A stretch of 60,000 bases of DNA from Antedon mediterranea (taxonomy: Eukaryota > Echinodermata > Crinoidea > Comatulida > Antedonidae), in the NCBI RefSeq assembly GCF_964355755.1, contig NC_092670.1, positions 38,243,795-38,303,794 of the forward strand, written 5' to 3'. Below the pieces are notes generated by a model. The model ran no database searches. It was given only the letters and a program-made list of their open reading frames with translations, and was not told where the DNA came from. Below are positions 47,127-58,500 of the stretch, one piece after another (position 1 is the first letter of the stretch; every line of letters starts with the position of its first letter). The translations under genes were made by a program, and so were the position numbers.

Positions 47127-47220
47127 GTACGCGCGCGTTCAAAAACTGATAACAGAAATAATTTTATACGCGCGCGTTCAAATGCTGATAAACAGTACAT
47201 GTACGCGCGCGCGCGTTCAC
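47127..47220. repeat. Three direct ACGCGCGCGTTCA repeats
   Basis: GTACGCGCGCGTTCAAAAAC TGATAA, a close second copy, and GTACGCGCGCGCGCGTTCA in 95 bases of otherwise AT-rich DNA. The CTGATAA tail also follows the first arm of the 45970 hairpin. Confidence 0.88.
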
Positions 47221-48793
47221 CTATGTCCCTTATGTGGCGCACATCCCACAAATACTATAATTTTAAATATTCAAATTACAGAATTGGAATTTTGATAACA
47301 TATTTCTAAATGTTAATTTACATCAAAACGATCTTTTTGTTTATATAATATTTCTATTACACACTAACCTTTACTTTTTTAGAATAAATTTTTTTATTTT
47401 TTTTTAAAATATAGTTTTTTTATTGTATTTAGATTAATCCAATCGACTCGATTATTCTTTAAACCTAAATGTTCAATGTACTAAAATGTCATCGTCATTT
47501 TAATATTACTGTATGAAAATAAATGTTATGCTGAATGTTGAAAGAGAAAAAAAATATTATTTGTTCATACTAAGTACTTTTGTCAGAACAACAAATAACT
47601 GTGTTTTACTTTTTTTTTAACAATTAACATTCATCAATGTACATCAGTACTGGCAGATGTAATAACCTAGCATAATTGTTTAGGTTGAGTTTATAATAAT
47701 TATTAGTGTTGTAAAAGTCGTGTGTGCCTGTATTACAGGCATAGACATTGTGAAGTTTATTGTTTTAAACACTTGTATTTATTTATCCTCAAATTCTTTC
47801 AGTTCATTTTAGTATTTCATCTAAGATAATTGAATAATGGAACATAAATAAACAAACTGAAAATAATTGCCTCAAAAACCAATCCTAAACATGCAAAATA
47901 ATGTAAAAAAAAGATGATTTACTTTGCCAGAGTATTATATCATTTATTTTATGATTTACTAAATGCATCATAGAGCAATTAACCTGAACCTACTCTGGCA
48001 ATGTTTGTTATCTAATCTTGTTGATCAGTCATAACAGAAGGTTATGGCCTACGCATTTAAATTGAGTTTTTTCATTATTATAATATCAGCCACTCGACAA
48101 CCTTGGTAGGAACAAGTTAAAAATCATTGCATTTGTGCATTAAATTATTTTCTAGATTCAACAACTGAAATCTAATTAAGAATAAGTACATAAACATAAA
48201 TTATAAATTACATTGAATAGTACCATACTAATTCTTAGCGACACTGTTTTCTGGTACTGAAAATTAAATTGTATTTTGCTAATACGGTAAAATTGTAAGA
48301 AAAACATTAAAAACAAACTGAAAATTATAACTAGAAATGAAAAACCTAAAAAAGTACACTATATATTTATTTATATAGTGTAATAATAAATGGCACAGTA
48401 ATATGTCTTATATGGCTTTTAAAGGAATACTGAAGCTTGGAAGAACTGAAGGAAAAATTAATTTTTAAAAATAAATCTGAAATCTGTATCATATCTGTAT
48501 TTTTAACATTGTACTGTTTGTAATTTTTTTTTATGGAACACTACACTTTTTAAAAAAATTGAGAAATCACTGTTTCTTATTACAAATACAACAACAGTAT
48601 TTTGGAGAATGGTATTTTCAGCAGAGTGAGAGGTAAATGCAAGTATTTGTAAGAAAAAGTAATTTGGTCCAAAATGTCAACAACACAATATAATAATATA
48701 CGAATTGCCCCGAAAACCTCCATCCAGATATTGGAATGCTCCTTTAATAGTACATTGCTTTATGATGGTGGAATTTATCCTATGGTCATATTC

Positions 48794-49060
48794 AGATTGA
48801 AATGAAAAAAATCAATCCAGTCCAGATTGATATGAAAAAAATCAATCCAGTCCAGATTGATATGAAAAAAATCCATCCAGTTTATTTTGATATGAAAAAA
48901 ATCAATCCAGTCCAGATTGAAATAAAAAAAATCAATCCAGTTCAGATTGAAATGAAAAAATCAATCTAGTTTAGATTCATATGAAAAAAATCAATCCAGT
49001 TCAGATTGAAATTGAAAAATCAATCCAGTCCAGATTGAAATGAAAAAATCAATCCATTCC
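48794..49060. repeat. 30-bp minisatellite, nine units
   Basis: Unit AGATTGATATGAAAAAAATC AATCCAGTCC with small A-run length changes. It lies about 400 bases downstream of the ASAP stop codon and may be in its 3'UTR. Confidence 0.95.
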
Positions 49061-49463
49061 ACAAACATCAAATTATTTATATATTAATATTTTTGTAGTT
49101 TTATTCCGTATTCATTTATTTTTGCATATCGGACAGAAAAATTTAAATAAGTAGAATTCATAAACAGAAAATGTTATAATTCAATGCATTTAAGATGACT
49201 AACTGAAGAATTATATTCCTTAAGTTTACATATTTCTATTGCATGCATTTGATTGGTCACCTAGGAGATCACATCTTCTGGACCTGTCAACAACAACGTT
49301 ATGGTTCGAATCCACCGTTTTGTTTCTCTACGGATATGCAGTCAGTCTTGGTCATCATATATTCAAATTTGAAGCTGAATGCATTTGATTGATCGATTGA
49401 GGACTGGTGAAAACGCTGCCTGCAGCTAAAGAAGGAAGCCAGAGGCTACAAACGGGCCTACAG

Positions 49464-49535
49464 CTAGAGAGGTGGTGAAACAAAACTCACAGGGAACACA
49501 CCCCTTCGTGTAGGTTCTCCTTCTATCTCTCCAAT
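49464..49535 (-). CDS. ASAP: ASAP last coding exon, SH3 C-terminus and stop
   Basis: Encodes IGEIEGEPTRRGVFPVSFVS PPL and a TAG stop at 49466-49464. Matches the IGHIEGQPERKGVFPVSFVH end of ASAP1. Acceptor ATTTTTCAG. Candidate minus-strand AATAAA signals appear from about 49119 down, so the 3'UTR may be only 350 bases, though longer forms are possible. Confidence 0.95.
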   Translation of the reverse strand: MGEIEGEPTRRGVFPVSFVSPPL

Positions 49536-52500
49536 CTGAAAAATAAAATAACAGATTAATTTTAAAAAAGTGTGGTGTGCCCAAATATGGTAGTGATATG
49601 ACATCATCATCTAATTCCCACCTTGACCAGAGGAAAGGCATGGGCCAATATGTCTGAGGCAGATACTTGATGCAGGGGCTGACATAAGAGTCAGCAGTGC
49701 TGATTTCAAATGCTTAATGGGAACCCAGCACCATATACAGCACCCAAGCTCTAACCAGGCCCAATGTTGCTTAACTTTGGTGATCTGACGAGAACCGGTG
49801 TTTCAACGCGGTAAAGCAGTAATATTTTATTTTTTATCATTTATGACTTACCCACCATTCCTTGTCAGCTTCACCTATAACTATTATTATCTCACCATCT
49901 TGGAACGTCAGCTCATCTTCATAGTCAGCTTGACAGTCGTACAGTGCTTTCACTCTCTTTTTTTGTGCCTAATAAAAGTTAGTTCATAGAAATTTTTTTA
50001 TCCATTTACCAGATATCCACAATGTGAATGTGATTGGTCGAAATGGCATCATGACTCACATGTGTCACAGTATTCTTGTCTGCAATATTTTTGGTTGCTA
50101 TATGAGAATTGCCAAAATTGCCATTCCTTAAAAAAATGTGTATTTCCAAACATGAAAACTAGTTACCTTAAAGATGTATTGTCCCCCAAAAACATGAAAA
50201 ATGAAGATTAATAAAATGAGACTATTAATTATGCTATTTTAACAAAGTTAATCACTTCCATAGAAAAAAAAAAATAAAAATAATGTTTTCACATATAATG
50301 ACAAAATAAATGGTTAAATCCAACAAAAAACCAATTGGCTAGCAGCCAATTTGACCATTTTTTGCTTTGCATTAAAGTTTTTTCAGGTATTAAAATGAAT
50401 TTTGTTTGGATAAAATTTTTGGTCAAAGTGGATAATTATTATGTGACATTAAAAAGGCATATTCATCAACAAAATTAAAAAAAACTGGTCATAGGCACCA
50501 GTGGACGACAAAAAGGAAACCTATTTTTCCTTCATTGGCGATTCTCATATAGAATTAAAACTAAGCGGTAATGATAAGAGCTTGACAAAAATTAAATATG
50601 TATAGTAAATAAATATGCTATTTTCACTATGAATATGATTCCATAATAAATGATGAAATGAAATTTGTTTTGTACAGTACAATGTTCACCTGCTTGTATT
50701 GTCAATGGTTATGTAATTACAATTTCGCATAATTATTCTATAATGATATGGCTATTATTAGACCTATTTTCAATATACTGTATTGAATACGCTGAATTAA
50801 GTATAACGAAAATCTGGCCATCACATCATGTACTTACCAATGAAAATGTCAAAGTATAGAATTACATAATTGCGTGCCTGAATTAATTCAAAACTGTATG
50901 ACAGTTTCCGATTGTATCTTAATGTTTGGATATTGAAATGCAGAATAAATTTACAGAAACAGCATCCCTCGCAAGAACAAAGCGATCATGCAATTTGAGA
51001 TCTTCCGTGAATTAAATACCACTTTCGAGAATTGGTTTTAGTGGTAAATTACAAATTTATTTTTAGTCTTAAATTTCAACATATTTTTTTGTATATTTGA
51101 ATCAATTGTGGTCATTTATTGAAGGACAGGATGAATTTATAATAAACTCTTTCAAATTTTGTTTGTGTTGATAGAATTATTGATACATTTTTTAACATAC
51201 TTACGTAAGAGTGAAATAATTCCACTCTTACCTGGTCTTAACTAATACGGTTATTTGTATGTATATTTCTAGAAATTGTTTGTTCCATGAGAAAGCGTAC
51301 CCTTGATAGGGATGTCTCAAATGTTAATGTTGTGTTGTACAAATATTGTTTTGCTGTTTTTATAATAAAGGATGTACGGTCCATTTAACCATGGATAAAT
51401 CAAACCTGCTTATAATTGTGGAAAGAATGGTTTAAAATAAACAACATGTTAAAATAATGTTGATGCATATCCGATGTTTGTTACGATGATGACGACTTCA
51501 ATTTAGTAATCAAATACTAACATTTAATGAAAAATAACAAGTTGCGGAGAATTAAACCATGTGAAGAAAAACAGCTTAAATTTCACATGGAAATGGTTGG
51601 CTGTTTTCAATGAAAATTAAGTGCACAAAGGTATATGCATGAAAAATAGCTGTGCTGACACAATAGAATGTCTTTACTGATGTAACATATAGTGACATAA
51701 CCAGGACTAATAATCTGAATAACTAAAGCCTTGTCTCCACTATCAAACTTTATTTGACAAAAACATGTGATGTGCCCATATATGGACATGATGATGTCAT
51801 ATCACCTCCACATTTGAGCATATCACTACCATATTTGGGCACATCATCTTTTTTTTGTCAAACTAGTTTGATAGTGTAGACAGAGCTGTAATGTTTTTTG
51901 AAGGTGAAATTACTGGAAATTGAAATGTTGCCAGTGCATACATGCCAACACTCCCGTATTTTAGACTTGTCTCCTGGCCTAATAGTGTGCTTCCACATTT
52001 TCTCCCGAATTACAAAGATAACTGAATTTTTATGTATATGTGTGGTTTATTGCATTAGAATATAACAAATAACACATAATGTCTTTATATGGGCATATCT
52101 CATTTTTGTTGTCACATAAACTTTGATAGTGTAGACAGAGCTTCTACACTATAAAACTAGTTTAACAAAAAAAGTGTGATATGCTCAAATATGATAGTGA
52201 TATGACATCATCATGTCCATATCACATTTTTTTGATAGAGTAGACAGAGCTTTAAATATATCTATGCATTTAACAGATCTAATGCATGCTTACTTGTGAA
52301 TACATCTTAGGTGATGGCTTGTCTACGGTGACTTGTGGCTGGGGACTAGGTGGTGGAGGACAAGTTGGCCTTTGTAACGTTGATTGTCGTTGTACCGGTA
52401 TGGCAGGTGGCGCTACACTTGGCCTCACTATTCCATCGTGTTCTGTTATTGATCCTTGTCTGGCTACCGATCTACTGGTCATCTGTGGCAAGTTTTCAGT

Positions 52501-55500
52501 GGATTTGGACAAAGCTCTGGGCGGTACTATATATAAAACAAAGGAAAATTAATCCATCATCATCTGCTGTTTAAAGAATTACCTGTTTTTACCTGGATGA
52601 CTGTAGATATTTTGAAATAGCTGATTCAATAAATCGATAGAAATCTCTATTCTGCATAATTCAATATGTATATATTGTTCTTCCTTGAAGTCCAGTTAAC
52701 ACTTAAGCTCTCTCTACACTCTCAAACTAGTTTGACCAAAAAAGTGTGATGTGCCCAAATAATATGGTAGTGATATGACATCATTTTGTCCATATATGGG
52801 CACATCACACATTTTTTGTCACAAAGTTTGATAGTGTAGACAGGGCTTTACAATAACAAACACACAATTAAAAGGAAAAATTATAAAAGACGACAGTTTC
52901 ACAAGAAGCAAGAAAAAAAGAGCTATACATCTAGTGATGGATTAACTCAGAGATTGACAGAGAGATTATATTGAAAGTTTTTAAACCAAAATCATGTTGT
53001 AGGACTAAAGTGTTTTTCGATACTCAAGTTGACATAAACGCTATAACTGTTTATCGATAAAAATATTCTTTAATATTTTATTTTTACTGAACCACATACA
53101 GAAATATACCTTTATATAAATTGATATAACTTTAGTGTTGTGTAAATGCATATAGCATTGTATGTGCTCAGAGTAAGAGTCTAAAGAATGTATATGTGCA
53201 AAAAAAGAACATCAGTGACGTAACAAAAGACATTAAATTGTATAATTAATATTATTAGAATCTAATAGAATCTACAAAATATTATCCACATTCAAAATCT
53301 AACTAAAATGATCCACTAAAGCCCAATTCAGACTATCACATTTCATTTGAGAAAACAGAACAACACCAATAGTTTGAAATTGCTCTAGTGTGTGGACAAG
53401 GCCCAAAGAAGCCTTACAAAATTAATACTATTACATTGGTGAATAGTATAGATATCATATATATTCATAATAATATAATAGTCATTATGCCCAAATATAG
53501 ACATATCAAACACAAGACATATCAAACACAATGTGAAAGTCTGGACAAAGCGTAAAAATTAGCAGACTATATTAGTTACTTACTAACTGGTGGTCTGCCG
53601 TGTAGACTAGCAGGACGGCCATGCGATACGCAAGTCGGTTTTGGCGCTAGTGGTGGCGGCATGGGATCATCTTTGTCTAACTTTCCTGCTAGGTCAAAGG
53701 GCACAAATAAAAAAATGTCATGCAGTGAGCAAAGAAAATAAAATGTGGGTTAAAAGAGGTTAAACAAATATCCTTACTAGCCTCATTATTTAACTCTTCT
53801 TTAAAAATTCATTTCCCATCTCTTCTTTTTTACATATAATTTTAAAAAAAATTGTATAATTTGCTTTTAAAATGATACAAAATCTTGGTTCCTTATTTTG
53901 TACATTGAACATAGAAATCTTCAATGATATAACTCTTTAATACTGCAGTTACTGCAGAAAGGTTGTACTCATCAAACTGTATACAGTAAATTCTGCAGTA
54001 TTAATACATAATATATAATAGGACAGCTGCCAGATATTTCCAATATAAGGTGTTTTGTTTAAACGAAAATTAAGAAATATAATTAGCTATTTTTATATCC
54101 TCAAGCACACACATGAGACAACATTGTAAAATTAAAAAGGATTAAGTTAAAATTACTTAATATGTAGTCATAATTATTTCTTGACGACAATAACATTTTT
54201 TACAAAATAAATATTTGATTACTTGCATACCGGCATATTTTTATTGTAGTTAAAATTTAACTTTTAAGTATTTCTACTAAATAATTGTCTTTATCCAATT
54301 GACATAAGTTATCGTTTTGAAAATTGTATATAAAATATCTAAAATGTTGGATTTTTTTTGTGTAGCATGCAACCATACTATAGAGAAATGTTCTTATACC
54401 TGGAATTCTAAAATACATCGCAGTGTGGACTTGAAAGGTGGCAGAAAACCTTTGTATATGGGTTGTAGATTGTCTCGCCATTCCTTTGAATGAGAAAACA
54501 GTTTGCAAGCCTTGATCTTGCCTTTGCCCCCAAAAATTTGTAATTTTTAGATTTGATAAATTTAGCTTTTTTATGCAAATACGCTTATACATTATAATGA
54601 TTCAAAACAAAGCATTTTATTGGTCCACTTAAAATGGAAATCTACTTTGCTTGGCTTATTAATAAACCAAATAAATACAAACTGAATGCTAGGCCCAAAG
54701 AACAAAGTAGTCTTGATGAAGGGGTAGAAAACATTTTAATGGAAATAAACATTTTCAGGTAGTGGCTAAAGGCAAGGACTCTAGGCAAGAAACTGATAGA
54801 CCTAGCCTTTTATGACCTATTCACTACCGGTAAGGTAAGTAGGCATTCGTAAAGGCTTGCCATAATGGTTACGTTACCAACGAAATGGCTTGTTATCACG
54901 ACACGTCCGAGCACTAGTATTGTTTATTATTTATAAGGAAATTTCTTATTATTCAAATTAGTTATGATTTAGAAATAGAAATCATTGTTAAACTTTTGTA
55001 TCTATGAAAATTATGAAAGAAATTTCAGTTTAATAAAGTTTAGTATAATAAAACTACAGTTATATAGGAAATACAGTATACAGTATGTATTGAATTGTAA
55101 CATTAATTTTGCCCACTAGACGTGAGCTTATACCAGAGTTAAAAAAAAAATGATGTCATCACCGATACAAACACGCCACTTATTCAAGCATCACATACAA
55201 TAAACCAGACAAAACACAACGTTATTAAAAAACCATGAATTAATAAATTGGAGATTATATATTAAGCAATATACTGAGAAGATAATGATGACATCATCAC
55301 GATTTCATCATGATGATGATGTTATCAAGCAAAAATAGTAACATTGAAAAAAAGCATGAAATGATACAAAATCAGTAATGTGAAGATTATGTTTAATATG
55401 CAATGTATGAATATATAATATAAACGATTAAAATTTGATTTATTTGTGCAAATTTATGTAGTGACTTAGACAGTTTGGAGTTCACCCAGAGGTTAAGTCA

Positions 55501-58500
55501 TGGATTCAAGTTTATCTATTTACATCTGTCTTGAGAAATATTTAAAACATAATTTTAAAATGTAGGCCTTCTTTGAATATAATTGTGGTATGGTGGTTAT
55601 AGCATGTGCCCTTTATTTCCAGGGTTAAAGGTTCAATAAGTTTGGTCTCAATGTATGGATCAGTAGGTACTTTTCAGAAGTGAAATGTATGTTGAACTAC
55701 TATAGGGAAAGCATATTTAAGCACTATGAAGAAACAGCTATCAGAAGATGTTCTAGAGGTAAACTAATAGGACAGATGGTGAGGTCATAGTTCACAGAGA
55801 AGTATGGAAGAGTTGATTTATTATGTTCTGATGGTTTGTCCAACAGTAAGAAATCAGGTCAAAGGTCATGCATACCTGTAACGGATGATCCCCGAACTGG
55901 GGGAACGGGAAGAACCTGGTTAATAAACGTGTCGGACGTTGTTCGTTTATGACCGTTGGGGGCGTTAAGGGCAGTGGGTTTCTTCTTTTGTACTTGTGCA
56001 GCTATGATATAGGAGAAGAAATGGATGTTAGTGGTATTATTTCATTAAGTTACTTGGCATGCAGTGCAGGTGCATTCACATGCAAATGCATAGTTCATCA
56101 GCATAACAGAGGGGGTAGATTTCATCACTGGAACAGTCATTGCAACAGGCTTGCTTTGCAAAAAAAATAGTTAATATGTTAATTATCAAATTACAATTTT
56201 AATGATTAAACACTGGAAAATACATATATATATTTAAAGAAAAATTTTGAATATATTAATAACTAAAAAATTGATTATTGTCATTTTTTAAAGAAATTTT
56301 ATACCAATTTGTTTTAGTGAGTTTGAAATACTTGGCTTTACTTCGATTCAATTTACTTGTGAAGTTCACAATCTATAACACAATTATTTCAATTATTGAT
56401 AATGATATTAAATAAATATTAACTAAATTGGAATTGATGTTTTAAAATTAAAATATAATTTGGTATCTGATTATTAGTAAGGTATTCATTTTCAAATTAA
56501 AACATATTTTTCAAGTTTCATTTATTTTAAATTTGGTTACAAATGAATAATATTACAAGCAAATATATAACATGAACAAGTGCAATGATAAATATGGACA
56601 AAGAATTGTGCATAATTAAAAAAACATACGGTCACATGACCAATTATAAAAGAAGTTACCAAAAGATGAAAATATTGGGCTGTAATTTGCAGCACAAAGC
56701 AAGTCTTGTTGAAGGAAAGAGATGTTTTATTTAGTAGTTTGGTCAGCAGGCAATTTTTAGTAATATCATGCAGTGAAGCTATAGTCTCAATGCCTAGCTA
56801 TCTCTTTGGCATAGTTAATGGGCTAGCATCAAGCTCAGGAGCTGTAGGCTACCCAAAGGAGAAAGAAGCTCTAGGCCATCCTAGGAGAAAGGAGCTCTGG
56901 GCCATCCAAGTAGAGGAAGGAGCTGTAGGCTGCCCAAAGGGGAAAGGAACTCTAGGTCAGCCTATGAGAAAGGAGTTGTAGGCTGTCCAAGGAGCTCTAG
57001 GCCATCCAAGGAGAAAGAAGCTGTATACTACCCAATGAGCTCTAGGATGTCCAAGAGCAAAGAGCTCTATGATGTCCCAGAGCAAGGAGCTCTTGGATGT
57101 CTAATGAGCAGAAATGTAGGGGTACTAGACCATAGGAACCTTTCTTTCTCTATAAAGCCATAGAGTATAGCTAGGCAAATGATTTAGCTATTCCAAATTC
57201 AAGCTTGTGTTAGTCACTTGAATTTAGAAATTATGTTAAAATATCACATCAATATCTTTACACTATTATAAAAAAAGCTGCAAAAATAGGAAAGATCAGG
57301 TTATTATGGTGAAATATGTAACATCATTTTAATGTAACATTTAAAATTAATAATTATAAATGTGATATAAATATTGACACTTTTTTTTAATTGTTATTGC
57401 TAATTATTATAGTTATATTATAGTGTGTTTTATTTCCACTCAACGAGCTTTAAAAAACTGTTATTAACAATAACGAAATGTTTTTCCCATGTACTTTTTT
57501 GTACAAAAAGGTTAGTTGATTTTCTTACTTCGTCTTGGAGGGACCGGAGGAGCATGACTTGGTCTGGTCAGCACAGATGTGGATGCTTCTCCATCGGTGC
57601 TATCTGATTGTAAACGATCTCGCCTGTCTGAGGAAGACCTGTGATGGAATCGTGGGCTTACGGATCCACTTGGCATTACACTGTTTGGTCGTCGTCTTGA
57701 TGGAGTTGTCTATAAAATTGATTAAAATTCTAGTTTACATTTTCAATGACATAGAAAAATTAGGTTAGGTTATAAAAGCAACAATCAGAATAATCTAAGA
57801 TGGCACAGTTAATGATTTTTATAGATCCTTTCTGTTCCATTACTTCATGCTAATGTCAAATTAACTTTAGTAAATTGGGTTTTTAACCAAACTCCTTACC
57901 TTATTACTAGTCAGCTTTTGCGACAAAACTGTCAGTGTCTTAAATTACTAACCCTTTTGTTTATGGTCCCGATGTGAAAGATCCCAAAACCTGTGGCCAT
58001 GGGGAGGGGGTTTGAGGGTTCAAACAAACCCCTGAAGTTCCCTTTTAACCAACAGCAGAAGTAATGGTAAATAGGTCAATTGTTTGCCCCTTTTGTGAAA
58101 AAATGGACCCCCCTTGTAAAGAAAAAACCAGCTTATTCACTATTCGTTAGGCTCTGTCTACACTATCAAGCTTTATGTGACAAAAAAATGTGATGTGCCC
58201 ATATATAAACATGATGATGTCATATCACTAGCATATTTGGGCACTTTACCACCATATTTGGGCACATTAAACTAGTTTGATAGTGTAGACTGAACCAAGC
58301 CAAGAAAGTATGTTTGATATTTACCCTATTTTCATCCAGATCATCATCACTGAAATCAACAGCATCATCGCCATTGGCTGTTGACAGACACCACTCAATG
58401 TCGACATTCTCACACTGGATAAACTTGTCTTCTATTGCCTGCTCCAGTAACTCCTTACACTCCCAGAAATGGAACCTGTTTGCAAGATCCAGAGCAGACT

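Larger units (their letters stand above)
41500..49430. other. PTP4A-ASAP tail-to-tail spacer, no gene recognised
   Basis: AT-rich, with the elements listed. A CG-richer patch at 44600-45120 has a short open frame on the plus strand that matches no family I know. 45.4-49.4 kb could in part be long ASAP 3'UTR, but nothing in the sequence proves it. Confidence 0.4.

Noticed and set aside
49295-49320. GGTTCGAATCC as a tRNA gene
   Set aside because: Only a box-B-like string; no acceptor stem, D arm or anticodon arm can be formed around it.
52286-52574. Plus-strand frames of 74-88 codons
   Set aside because: They are antisense shadows of the Pro-rich ASAP exon at 52526-52294.
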